A stretch of DNA of 64,000 bases, from assembly GCA_003255065.1 (NCBI GenBank), contig QAOA01001104.1, forward strand, positions 1,706 to 65,705, written 5' to 3'. Source of the stretch: Cercis canadensis. Taxonomy: Eukaryota; Streptophyta; Magnoliopsida; Fabales; Fabaceae. Positions 11,779-22,821 of this stretch are shown here, one piece after another (position 1 is the stretch's first letter; each line of letters starts with the position of its first letter). A program made the position numbers and the translations under genes. Under the pieces are notes generated by a model. It made no database searches and was not told the origin of the DNA. It saw only the letters and a program-made list of their open reading frames with translations.

Positions 11779-12540
11779 TGTGTCACAATCTCACTTGTGA
11801 CAGGAATTTTGACCTCTTGACACTATAGTTTCCTTCAATACTTGGCGGGAAGGTAGAGAAGAGTCTAGAGAAGCTCCACACCAAATTTGGGACTTTGCCC
11901 ATCACTGGACATTTTTTGCCATTTTCTATAAGACTGGAGTTATTTTGGTAATTTCCCAAGGATCTGCTTGTCCAATGCTGAAGAAAAGCACATGGCCGCA
12001 TTCCTTGGAATTTTATCTAAATTTACATGTATCTTTTGTCTAATTTGAATGTGTAGTTCTCCAAAAAGATATCTTATGTTGGCCGAAAAAATTGATGTTC
12101 GGTCTTGCCGAAAGGGAAATGGTTTGTTAAGCTCTTTAGGGGGTGCTAGGTGACTCGGGTTAGGACTTGACACTAGCATAGGAGTGGGCTTTGTGTTACT
12201 TTCTACTTCCCTTACACAAATCTATGTACTAGCACATTTGATCATATAAATAATAGAAATAGCCCCTCTTCATTTAATAATGCCTACTTGTGTTGCTTGC
12301 TTGGGTTCTATGTTGGTTGCTTATGATGTGCCTTTGTTGTGACTATTTGATGTGCTATCGTTGTCTTGGTTGCTCATATAATTAGTGTGCCTTCACTCAT
12401 AAATGTTGCTTATAATTTCCTCTTGACTCGAAAGTTAGAACTAACGATTGGCTGACTTGCTTGCAGGCAAGTGCTGCATGGTCTGATTAGGTGAACCTTG
12501 CAGCTTGTGATAATTAGATCAGAGCTCAGTTGGCTCAGGA
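11779..12540. other. Possible LTR/leader of a decayed gypsy element
   Basis: No gene is supported. The stretch precedes a recognisable gypsy gag relic in the same orientation and starts near TGTGTCACAATCTC, so it may be the LTR plus untranslated leader. I could not find a matching second LTR in the window, so this stays a suggestion. Confidence 0.35.
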
Positions 12541-12543
12541 GTG

Positions 12544-13035
12544 ATGGGAGAGTCAAAGGCCACAAATACGAAATGGTTGAGCACCAAGGAAAGATTTGCC
12601 TACATCGAATCGTAGCTAAATGATCTAGCAGGTGTAGATGAATCACTGATCGAGCTAAAGGAGGAGCTCGATCGATACAAATTTCTAGACCTTGTTCGAA
12701 GAGTTGATAATTTGGAAATCTGACATTCCAATGTACAAGCTCCAGAAAGAACTAAAACTAGTCGTCGACCAGGGAAAACACAAACCCATGGTGGAGACAA
12801 AGCGGAAGCCAGTAGCGATGCCCACTGCCACATAGAGAGGCGGGTGGACCATATTCAAGAAGTTGTTGATGGTCTCAAGGAAAAAATGGAAGAGATAAAT
12901 GTCAAACTCAATGTCACCATGTAGGCATAGGGAAATTGACCCCAGAGAAAGGGTAGAATGGAGTCCATGAAGGTTAAATTCCCGGAGTCACAGTTATTTG
13001 GCAGAGCTTGTGATGCTAAAGAAGCTTATGATATA
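12544..13035 (+). pseudogene. Ty3/gypsy gag relic
   Basis: The plus strand reads as a charged, coiled-coil-like gag N-terminus, broken by in-frame stops, starting at an ATG at 12544. It ends with KVKFPESQLFGRACDAKEA, which resembles the conserved start of the gypsy retrotransposon gag domain (the KFPEP...FxGxRDA type). At least four stops interrupt it. Protease, RT and integrase are absent. It is cut where arm B begins near 13089. Confidence 0.65.
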
Positions 13036-13423
13036 AAAGCTTTCCACAAAGACCTTCTTATATATCGCTTGTTTACTCAAACAAGCCCTAAGTCACTTAA
13101 ACCATAAATATTTTCAAGTGAGCCACTCAAAAAAATAAATTTTAGTGGGCTGGAATTATTGTTAAGTTTCTAAATTTGTCCTTTGCTGACCAATTGCCTT
13201 CACATATTGATCATTGGCCATCCTATCTAGGCCATTCTAAAAAATTAACAATAATTGTAACACAATTAAAAATCCATTTTTTATTTTTTTTCCAGTCATC
13301 TACTTTGAATCATTTAGGATTTGAGTGATGTTGTAATAATTGTCTCTTAATATTTCACACTAAAAAAGAATGTCAATGCATAGTGTTTATTAAGGTTATA
13401 TTTGGATGAGGTATTTCTAAAAT

Positions 13424-13793
13424 GAGTAAAACCCCTTTTTGGTCCCTGAAAAATTCAACGATGGACAAGTTAGTCCCCCAAAAATATTCGCTGACAATTT
13501 CGTCCTCAAATTATGGTTCCGTACGACAAATTAGTCCTCGAAAAATTTTCGTTGACAATTTAGTCCTTGAATTATGGTTCCGTATGACAAATTAGTCCTT
13601 AGTTGAGGATTAATTCAAGGACTAATTTGTCGTATGAAACCATAATTCGAGGACTAAATTGTCAGCGAATATAATTCGAGGACTAATTTGTCATACGGAA
13701 CCATAATTCGAGGATGAAATTGTCAGCGAACATTTTTGGAGGACTAACTTGTCAATCATTGAATAATTCAGGGACTAAAAAGGGGTTTTACTC
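13424..13793. mobile_element. Mutator-like foldback MITE, 370 bp
   Basis: Almost the whole element is one inverted repeat, beginning GAGTAAAACCCCTTTTTGGT and ending in its complement. It is flanked by a perfect 9-bp duplication TTCTAAAAT (13415-13423 and 13794-13802), the target size of Mutator-like elements. No coding capacity. It is inserted inside the PIF element. Confidence 0.9.
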
Positions 13794-15454
13794 TTCTAAA
13801 ATTTACAAGAATTTAAAATGCATATAACTAAAATGTAACATTTCAAATACTTTGTTTTTATATATTTTATTATAAAAGAGGAATTTATCCCAAAAAAAGA
13901 AACATACTGAGTCAACTCGCACTTAGACTTAATATTAGTAAACTCAATGAGTTAACTCGGTATAAACTCACTAAGTCAACTTGCTGTCATTGTTAAAACA
14001 TATAGCAAGCTTGATTGTCTTGATTCTCTTGGATGCTTAATTTTCTTTATTTGCCTCCTTAGTTGCTAGTATTTGAGGAAGGCTTCGTTCCATTTTAGAA
14101 CAAATTGACCTTCAAGCTCCATAGAGTGTTTGGTGAAAGAAGGAATAGGAAGGAAGAGTTGTTTGTATCGGTGGTGGCACTGGTGGTCGACGACGAAGGT
14201 GTTGGTGGGTGGTGGCATTGGCGGTGACGCTGGTTAGAGGAGTGCTAAGATGGTGAACAAGAGGGAGAGGAGAGATATTGCAGGCCGGTGGAGGGTGCTC
14301 TTGGGAGAAATTGAATTTGAAATTCAATCTATTTAGAATGAATTTGAAATACACAATATTAAAACTTTAAAAGTCACTAAAAAATACATTAATTTAAAGA
14401 GTAAAATCTATTTTTGGTCCCTGAAAAATGAGTCTACCGACAAATTGGTCATCGAATTATGCTTCCATCTGACAAATTAGTTCTCCGTCTGGTGATGTTA
14501 AATGAGGTTGGATAGAAAAGTCCACGTAGCATGTTAAGTGCTGACATGACACCTTAAATTTTTTTTGGTTGATGTGGCGCCCAAAGAAAAAATTTTAAAA
14601 AAAATTCTCTCTCTTTTTCTGCATCCTCACTCTCATCTCTCTCTCTCTTCCTCACCTTCCTCATAACCCGTACTCCACTCTTCTCATTTCTCCTCCTCCT
14701 CTCACAATCACAACTGTCGAAGTGAGTGCTCTACTATCTCCGCTCTGATGAGATGGATGGGCTTCATCCAAAAGCAAAAATAGTAAAATGCTCCTTCTTC
14801 CTATTAAGTAAGGAAGGGCGAGTAGTCCTTGAAGGACCTGCTGTAAAGGACATCTCCCAAGATCACAAATCGTCCGGCAAGTTCTCCTCAAAGCTCTCCT
14901 CTGAGCACAAGTGGCGTACTCTGATATGAATCCGTCCTTGAGGTAATTGTATAAATCATAATACCATGGTTCCCATCGTCCTCCTCTCTCATTTCTCTCT
15001 CTCTCTCTTCCCCTCCTCTCTCATTTATCTCTCTCATTTCTCTCTTCTTCCCCTTCCATGCTATAGCAGACATGATAATCATCTTTAAGAAAGGAGCACA
15101 AAAACAAACCACTAGAACAACCCATCATGCAACAAAGGAACTGAGTCACATGTACCCCGAGTCACGTCAAGTTGACTCAGTCCTGAGTCACATGTACCCC
15201 GAGTTCGCTTCATGCAAATCAAACTATAAGCAGGTTTTTTCTTCAAGCCTCATTTCCTCATGAGGCCTCGTATGTAATTCACTGACTCCCATCATTTTGC
15301 TTCGGCATATATATTTGATATCATGGCATGGATAGAATGAAGAGGGTTGCATGCATGGCAAGAAATACCACTTGATACTGGCTTCTTAGGGTGGGATGCA
15401 TATATTATCCATTTCAAAAGTTTATTCTGATCACTTGATTTTTTTTACTTACAG

Positions 15455-15507
15455 AGCATATGCTGTTTTATACCAGTGAAAAGTATCCGGAGGAAGATAG
15501 CTATTCT
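15455..15507 (+). pseudogene. Exon scrap of peroxisomal-type insulin-degrading enzyme (M16 peptidase)
   Basis: After a polypyrimidine tract and TTACAG acceptor, the plus strand reads (E)HMLFYTSEKYPEEDSYS and then leaves homology at GTTTAATAG, where a stop or a donor follows. This is the segment that carries the end of the HxxEH zinc-binding motif in plant M16 insulysin-like proteases, normally continuing with a KYITEHGG-type sequence. The intron-like sequence before it suggests that genomic DNA, not cDNA, was captured. It lies within a Mutator-like element, the usual carrier of gene fragments. Confidence 0.7.
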
Positions 15508-15791
15508 GTTTAATAGATTATAAACTTATAGGAAAAGAACACAGATTATAAAGTTCTCAAAACATGTTTAACATAATTCTTCTCTTAAGTCTGCAGAAAG
15601 CTAGAACGTTCAGCAGATTTTGGGTGCCACGTCAGAATCCAGAGGAGAGAGAGTTTAAAAGAATCCAGCCATAACATGTTTAACAGAATCCAAAGGAGAG
15701 AGAGTAAGAATGGCGGAGAGTGAGAGAGAAATGAGAGTGAGAGAGAGATGAGAGTGAGGATGGAGAAAGAGAGAAACGTAATTTTTTTTTT

Positions 15792-16149
15792 GAGTTAAAC
15801 CCCTTTTTAGTCCCTGAAAAATTTAGCGATTGACAAGTTAGTCCCCAAAAAATGTTCGCTGAGAATGTCGTCCTCAAATTATGGTTCCGTACAACAAATT
15901 AGTCCTCGAATTATGTTTGCTGACAATTTCATCATCGAATTATGGTTTCATACGACAAATTAGTCCTCAACTGAGGACTAATTTGTCGTACAGAACCATA
16001 ATTTGAGGACGAAATTGTCAGTGAACATAATTCGATGACTAATTTGTCATACGAAACTATAATTCGAGGATGAAATTGTCAGCGAACATTTTTAGGGGAC
16101 TAACTTGTCATTCGTTAAATTTTTCAGGGACCAAAAATGAGTTTTACTC
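15792..16149. mobile_element. Mutator-like foldback MITE nested in the larger MULE, 358 bp
   Basis: Same family as 13424-13793: starts GAGTTAAACCCCTTTTTAGT, ends in the complement GGTCCC...TTTTACTC type, and is largely self-complementary. It is flanked by T-runs on both sides (15782-15791 and 16150-16161), consistent with a 9-bp duplication of T's, although a homopolymer cannot prove this. Confidence 0.8.
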
Positions 16150-17407
16150 TTTTTTTTTTTTACATTTTTTTTGGGTCCACGTCAACAGATTTTTTTTTTT
16201 TTAAGTGCCACATCAATATTTAACAATCATGTCAGCACTTAATGTGTAAAGTAGACTTTTCCATCTAACCTCATTTAACATCACCAGACGGAGAACTGAT
16301 TTGTCAGACGAAAGCATAATTCCAAGACCAATTTGTCATCGAAAATTTTTGAAGGATGAATTTGTCGGTGAACTAATTTTTTAGGGACTAAAAATGGGTT
16401 TTACTTTAATGTAAAATTTAAAAATACCTTAAAAAATTGCACAAAGTAATTTAAAATTAACATTTCAAGTACACTAAAAAAATATATTACACTTTACAAA
16501 TATCTCATCTAAACACACTCTAAACATTATTTGTACAACTATATCAATGCAAAAAAGTTATAGAAATAATATTCTTTATGCATAACAATAATGTAATCGA
16601 AATTGATGTTATAATGTTTCTCTGCAAATTCTATAACAAACACTTTTTTGTAAAAAAAATTTATTCTATAACACTGAACAACTGATACATGAAATTATAT
16701 GCAGAAATTTATTATTTGGAAAAAAAATGATTGCAAAGAAATCACCACATCCAGCGACAATTTCTATGAGGAACTCGGCAAATCTGGTAAATCCAGTGAC
16801 AATTTCCTTTACGGTTTCTTACGTGACATGAAAAATATATATATAAAACTCAATCTGCCACTGAGTGGCAAAATCAACCCCGTAAATTTTTATTTTTTTT
16901 TAAAAAGACAGATTTTGATAAATAGATTCAAAAATCATGCCAAATATAATATTTTGTGTATGCAAACTTTAAATATAGACAATCAAATATGATGGTTAAA
17001 GAAATGGCTTTTATTTTTATTTTTATTTTTATTTTTTTTCTCTAAGCTAAATTAATTTTAAAGTATTCATTTTCAATTGAAAAAGCCAAAAAAAAAAAAA
17101 CTTTACAGAGCCAGATCTAATCACCACAAAGACACCAGAATAGAAAGAACAGACCTTCAACCATGTTCTTCCTTCTTCATGTGCGAGACTACAACGCTGA
17201 GAGGGAGAATAGATCAAGAGTACCATAGAGGCTAGGGTTTGTGGGTTAATGTAGAGACTAGTAGTTGGTAGAGTGGATTTTTTGGTGAGGAATTAATTGA
17301 TGATGATGAATTCCAAAGAGAAAGAGAAGCACAAGAGGTGAATAAAATGATGCAGTATTGTGGAATATATATTATATACCATCACATCTAATATATTATA
17401 TTCTTGA

Positions 17408-17560
17408 CTTAATCTCTCTCGCGCTTTAAGTCAAGGGCTTTCTCTAGGGAAAAGAATTACATGCGGATCGATACTTATAACTAGAAAACTCAATGCAACA
17501 ACTCATCACAAAATGAGTGGATAGGTACCATTGAGAAATGACATAGATGTTGTTTATGGG
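17408..17560 (-). promoter_or_regulatory. Orphan copy of the terpene-synthase promoter and leader
   Basis: This stretch parallels 21740-21975, the upstream region of the terpene synthase. Shared landmarks in the same order are CTTTAAGTCAAGGGCTTT, ACTTATAA at about 17473-17480 (the TATA region on the minus strand), AACTCAATGCAACAACTCA, and ATAGGTACCATTGAG. It contains one copy of a unit that is doubled in the real promoter. No terpene-synthase coding sequence follows on its minus-strand side; arm B begins instead. It is therefore the remnant of a second, lost terpene-synthase gene. Confidence 0.75.
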
Positions 17561-17865
17561 TGTAAATAAAAATGAGGTTTTTTTTAAAATATTTTTAGTA
17601 TTTATGTAGTATATTATATCATAATAAAAATATTTAATGTATGAATGTCATATATATAAATTAATTATTTTTAAATTTATTTAAAAATAAGATAAATTAT
17701 ATTTTATATCTAATAAAATAAAAAAATTATGTATATTTATTGCATGAATATAATATTACATATGTATATAATATCATAGAATCTAAAAAAGAAAATTGTT
17801 GGCCTTGACATACTCATAGGATGATTATAATCATGTGCACATCATTTTTTTTTCCTCTTCTCTAA

Positions 17866-18273
17866 GAGTTTATTTGGAAGTTAAAATTGGGAAGAAATGA
17901 GGGGAAAGAAAATAAGTAAATGTGTTCATCCATTGTTTGGGAGTTTAAGATTAAAAAAAAAAAAAAAAAAAAAACTAATGGGTAACCTTAAACCTTCACA
18001 TTCTTTTTTTTGTCTTCACTTTTGTATTCCTCCAATTTGGAGAGTTTGGAGAGTTATTTCTTCAAATTCTTTTTTATATACTATTTAGATAATATTATTA
18101 AATTTTATATTAAATATGTTTATTACTTTATAAATAAAAGATAAATTTATAAAATTATAATTTTTTTTTCTTTTTTCTCTTTTTAATTATCCAAACAAAA
18201 GAGAAAAAAAAAATTTCCTTTCTTTTTCTCACTTTTTTTTTTTTTATTTCACTTTAAACTCTCAAAGAGAGTC
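17866..18273. mobile_element. PIF/Harbinger-like MITE, 408 bp (probable)
   Basis: Imperfect inverted ends (GAGTTTATTTGGAAGTTAAA at the left; the right end's complement is GACTCTCTTTGAGAGTTTAA), flanked by TAA at 17863-17865 and 18274-18276. The interior is poly-A/poly-T rich without coding capacity. The termini resemble those of the larger PIF element at 13394-16520. Confidence 0.6.
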
Positions 18274-18976
18274 TAATGAATAATGATAGCAATGTGACCA
18301 GTATGCATATGGGCCCAGCACAGCCAATTCACATCACTTTCCCCAACCCAGTATTACCCAATGGGTTAAATGTGATAATTCCTCATAGGACAAAACCATG
18401 GCTTTCAATTTACTGGTTGCCCGTAACCAATTACGGACCACTGGATCTGAAATAACAAAAATGAGCACTGAAGAAATTAATGTTGATTTTAAATAAATAT
18501 CTTCTTTTTATTAAAGTGATATTCTAATAAATAAAATGATATTCGAGAGAATATCTAAAAATTTAATAGTAAGAGGTTTGTGTAGTATGTTAAAAATTTT
18601 GTATTGTCACTTAAAAAGCAAAAAAGAAATAAAAGAAAAGGCCCAACTTATAGAAGTTGGTAATTTAGTGACTATATTGTATCAATCAATAGAGAGATGT
18701 TTATTGTACAATGCACACTACTACCTTTCATAATGGCTGGTAAAATTTCTTATTACATAGCTAATTAAAGTGTGGGTGCTTATTCCATAATGCACACTAA
18801 TACCTTTCGTAATAGCTAAATTCTATGTGTTATAGCCTAATACATAATTAATAGAGTTCTTATGGACAACAAGAAATTAAGTGTTATTATCACACCATGC
18901 ATCTCTCTTTTTAGCTAGTCCCTTGCATATCTGTGGAGGAGGAAATTGAAGAAATGAGGTCCATATATATTAATTC
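18274..18976. other. 3' flank of the terpene synthase, no gene seen
   Basis: AT-rich with a few short direct repeats (AATGCACACTA...CTTTC at about 18710 and 18790). It probably includes the terpene-synthase 3' UTR on the minus strand near 18900-18976. No other feature is supported. Confidence 0.5.
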
Positions 18977-21703
18977 TCATATTGCCATTGGACTCAAAAG
19001 CAATGCTTCAATGTAAGTCTTTGTTTTCCCTCGGGAGTGAGTATAGCCGTCTTCATCCTTGTAAAACACGTGTGATACACGTGACAAATTGAGAACTCGT
19101 AATAGAAGAGGCTTAGGCACTTGAGTAGGGTCAAGACATTCCTCGTTTACATCCTTCCATGCATTTATAACTCGCCTATTAAATTCATCAATGGTTTCTT
19201 GTTTTGTGGTACCATTTTGGTTCATGTAGCATTCCAGCGCTGAGGCAACATGCCCCGTGGCTTGTTCTCGCTGATAAAATTAGAAGAGAAAACTTTCAAT
19301 TTAATTAGAACCCAAAAGAGAGAAAAATGATATTAATTCGATTAGTATTACTTACATCGTTAGAAACCATATCGTTCATGAGCCTGCCAATAATGGTTGA
19401 AGCTCTAACAATTTTACGGACATTGGCTAACCATTGGAAAACATCCTCTGTTGCGATGTGTCCGATGCCAATGAATGATGTCGCTATCAGCAAACGGTAA
19501 GTAGATGACACTAATGCAACATCCATGTACTCCTCCATTGTTGGTGTGTAATTGCTACTGAACCATTTGGCCTCAGCAAAGTAAGCTCGGATCAGTCTTT
19601 TCATCTGGGGTATCAATTATTATAACAAGTAACAACAATAAGTGAAAAAAATTTCAAACTAAACATTAATTAATTGAAAAAGCAGAAGCAGAATTTTACT
19701 TCATCTTTTGCATAGCTAACACAGAATGCTCTTCCTTCCTTTGTCATCTCTTGCTCAATTTCTTCATAGACATCCAAGAGTGCATTATAGCAAACTTTCA
19801 TGTATTCTGGGAGAAAATCCATGCAGCTGATATCCCACCTAAAACGTCATTATTAGGTTGATTAATTTCTCCCCACATACTGGCTTCAATTAATTACAAA
19901 AGAAAGGTGAAGACAGTTTGAATTTCATGTGTTTAAACCTCTCAATTGCTTCGGTCAAAAGTTGTAACTCTTCAAGTGTACCATATACATCATATATGTC
20001 ATCGAGGACTGATATCATGCATGTCACTTTGGTCATTATCCTTCTAGCTAGAGAGTAGCATGGCTCAAAATATACTCCCATTATCCAGAAGTAACATTCG
20101 ACCATTCTATTGCGAGCAAAAGGCAGCTTTGTTGCAAAATCCAAATCTTTCCACCACCTAAAATTCAAGTGAAATAATTAATACTTGAGTTTACACATAG
20201 AGAGAACTCTTATATATATATATATATATATAATTCATATCAAGGATATGCCAATAATTAATGAATCTATAAATAACTCAATAGCGAGGGAAAAAGACTA
20301 AAGTGGAGAGCCAAACTACAAAAGTAAAGAGCTCTCAAAAATTATGAAAGCAATTTGTTAAAAAAATTTGAAATGTGGGAGCTAATGCCCCTTGGTCCCC
20401 ATAATTTTGTTGCTAGATATATGGTTAAAAGACTTACTTAGAAATATCTGCAACTTCCTTTTGATGTAGTTTTTGAACTATATTGAAGTCTAATTTTGCG
20501 AAGGCTAGTAGAGTTTCATCATGGCCAGAATCTTCCTGGTAAGTAGAAATGTAATGCCATGCCTCTAGCCTAGGCATGCTCTTACGAAGAGGATGCCTTA
20601 TGCTATGATTGACTTTTGAAACTAGAGAAGGACTCAATTGGTGTGTCATAAACTCAAGGTGAGTAGAAGTGAAAGCAAGGGCTTCATCTAATATGTCCTC
20701 TTCCCGAACCCCGAGATGAGCAGCTTCGTACAAACTTAACATCCCTTCAACATCCATAGTAAGCCTTTCACTAAAATTTCCGTCCACATCCTGGAACTTG
20801 TGAAACACATCTGGTTTTTTCATTACCAGCCACAAGATTCACAAGCCATTAGTCATGAAAATGGGGAAGAAAAGAAAAGTAACCAAAAAAAAAAAAAAGA
20901 TCTAGTAGAGACTCACGTGTACTTGTGTAATATGTGACTCAATCCAGAAAAAAGAAATTGAAGCAGATAGGGTGGGGCATACCAGGAGAAATGCGATATC
21001 CTTGTTGCCTCAGTAACCGAAAGAGAAGAGCAAGAGAATGAAGGTCTTCGTCGAGAGTTATTATTCCACTGGCAACAAAATTCTTGTGAATCTCTTGCAA
21101 CACTTCATCAATCTCCCGTTCAAAATGGTAGTACACACCCGAACGTTGGATTGAGTCAATCAACTTAAGTTTTGTTAAGGGCTTCTCAGTTGCAGGCAGA
21201 AGCATCTTCCTCACTTCTTCTTTCAGTATTGTAATTTGCTCCATCATGGTATCGTCGGCTTCCTGCACATTCAACTTTTTGTTAACATCATAATTAAGTT
21301 GTAGGATTAACTTATAGCAACTTTGCAGTTAACATGCGGACGTTCTATTAACAAAAATAGAGAAAGTCGTAACGAAAATCAACACTTTGAGAAATACTTG
21401 CAATGGTTCAACATGGGTATTCTCAAAAGTCAATGATTTACTCCAGTATATATGCAGCTCCAATTTCAATGGACAAAAATAAAAAGTATCAAAATAATAT
21501 CACATGTGAGATGTTCGTGCATATGCATATGCACATATTAGCTCAATAAGCATTAATTAATTAAGTTGAGATACCATAGATTGAGAAGCATATTGAAGGA
21601 AACGATCCCCCCAAATGCTGGGATGAAAATTTGCAGAACGTCGAGGGATGTTACTTGCTGCATTATGGGTTGATAAACAGAATGTTGAAGCTGCCATAGA
21701 CAT
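18977..21703 (-). CDS. Terpene synthase, TPS-a (sesquiterpene synthase type), 7 exons, 560 aa
   Basis: Predicted to cyclise farnesyl diphosphate in the cytosol; the exact product cannot be read from sequence. Exons on the minus strand: 21703-21575, 21262-20983, 20810-20438, 20157-19939, 19838-19700, 19604-19356, 19270-18977. All introns are GT-AG, phases join, and the total is 1683 bp including TGA. Motifs seen: RRX8W ([11 protein letters not shown], residues 21-31), RNR at 276-278 (the RxR loop), DDIYD at 313-317, and the NSE/DTE metal site NDMVSNDRE at 457-465. There is no plastid transit peptide: only 20 residues precede RRX8W. Length and seven-exon structure are normal for angiosperm TPS-a. 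The ATG at 21703 was chosen because it follows an A-rich leader and is the first in frame; a second Met is two codons on. Intron 3 carries a (TA)n run at 20212-20232. It appears functional. Confidence 0.95.
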
Positions 21704-21990
21704 TGTTTTGATTTATGATACTTTGTGCTTGTAAAAAGGTTGAGTTGACTGAATGCCTCTCGTGCTTCAAGTCAAAGGCTTTATTTGGGAAAAAAGAACT
21801 ACATGCATGTGGATACTTATAGGAAACTCAATACAATTACTCACCACAAATTGAACGGACCAAATATCATTGAGGAATCATGTGGACGTTGTTATAGAAA
21901 TGCGATGACTCACCATAAAATGAATTGATGATAGGTACCATTGAGTAATCATATGCATGGATGTTGCTTATGGGCCTAACAAGTTAGAGA
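21704..21990 (-). promoter_or_regulatory. Terpene-synthase promoter with TATA box and doubled unit
   Basis: On the minus strand CCTATAAGTATCC gives a TATA-like box at 21814-21821, about 110 bp before the ATG, which allows a leader of about 80 bp. Further upstream a unit of about 70 bp occurs twice (about 21836-21900 and 21907-21970; shared ACTCACCA, CATTGAG.AATCAT and ATGTTG/CGTTGTT). The orphan copy at 17408-17560 has a single unit. No experimentally known element is assigned. Confidence 0.6.
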
Positions 21991-22009
21991 AAAATGTTGT
22001 CCTTGTCGT

Positions 22010-22746
22010 TCGATGAGAGTTGATTCAACTAATAAGGATCAAAGTATTTCATTTGTAAGGCTTAGGTTCAAATTTTACTTCTTGCAGTCATTTTTTGTAG
22101 TCAATCTATAAATATAATTATAAGTCATCACTAAAGTCTGTAGCATATCTTGATATTGGAAGGGTAACTTCCTCCTACTCTAAACTTTTTTTTGACAAAA
22201 AAAAATATAATTACTTTTTGTACATTAAAATACAGTTATAATAAAAAAAATTACTATCAAATCAAGAAATATTATGATTACATATTTACATTACGACTTA
22301 AAAGAATACGAAAAAGAAAATAATATACATTGATTGTAAGGCGTTGAGTTTATTTTTTTTCTTTAGTTTCAATGCATAATTTAATATTTTTTACATGAAA
22401 GTTGATAGATATCATATTAATCAAATCATTCATATAATTAAAAAATGCAAATTATATAGGAAAGAGAATGCCAGTTGGCCAAAAAGAAATAATGCAAGTT
22501 GGCAATACGTAAGCAGTGCCTTGAGAATTGAATGGGAGAGAAAGAAGGGGGAATAGGCAAAGTCAACTTAACTTCGGGGTGCTGGAAATGTTAATTAATT
22601 GTCTGACGTGTTTTTCATATTTTTATGATTAAAGTCAAGTTTTCTGTTATTTTTATAAAGATATAATACGTATTTTAATTTAAGTTGGGACAATATTCAA
22701 ATCTTCTTATAATAAAATGGATCAAAGACGTAGTGGGAAATTAAAA
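22010..22746. repeat. Inverted-repeat arm A, right copy
   Basis: Reverse complement of 1-737. It ends exactly at the base before the N at 22747, and that base pairs with window position 1. The flanking sequence after the N (TACACGTCACATATG, then a long (TA)n) has no counterpart in the window. Confidence 0.9.
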
Positions 22747-22768
22747 NTACACGTCACATATGTATTTA

Positions 22769-22770
<2 letters not shown>

Positions 22771-22820
<50 letters not shown>
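22771..22820. repeat. (AT)n microsatellite
   Basis: About 48 bp of uninterrupted AT dinucleotide, 25 bp after an N. Such a run, together with the N, marks a weak point of the assembly. Confidence 0.9.

Positions 22821-22821
<1 letters not shown>

Larger units (their letters stand above)
14399..16406. mobile_element. Mutator-like element, 2008 bp, possible Pack-MULE
   Basis: Long terminal inverted repeats of about 200 bp (GAGTAAAAT... at the left, ending ...TTTTACTT at the right) with shared inner text such as the TCACCAGACGGAGAAC region. It is flanked by TAATTTAAA (14390-14398) and TAATGTAAA (16407-16415), an 8-of-9 target duplication. No transposase is visible. The interior (about 14600-15700) is unlike the TIRs, has CT/GA-rich tracts, and contains a recognisable exon scrap at 15455-15507. 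A third MULE lies inside it. ORFs at 14661-14891 (-) and 14726-14929 (+) are unrecognised. Confidence 0.82.
13394..16520. mobile_element. PIF/Harbinger-type element, 3127 bp, hosting nested elements
   Basis: The ends are imperfect inverted repeats: GGTTATATTTGGATGAGGTA at the left, and at the right a sequence whose complement reads GAGTGTGTTTAGATGAGATA. It is flanked by TAA at 13391-13393 and 16521-16523, the 3-bp target duplication typical of PIF/Harbinger. The left arm of the large inverted repeat keeps the empty site with a single TAA, which confirms both ends. After removal of the nested elements about 0.73 kb remains. It has no transposase, so it is nonautonomous. Confidence 0.88.
13089..17403. 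repeat. Inverted-repeat arm B, right copy
   Basis: Reverse complement of 3840-5131, interrupted by a 3.1-kb transposon nest (13394-16520) and by a unique insert near 16730-16905. Matching stretches include 13089-13393, 16521-16730 and 16905-17403. Small ORFs in it (for example 16699-16992) have no partner in the left arm and are not called. Confidence 0.85.
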
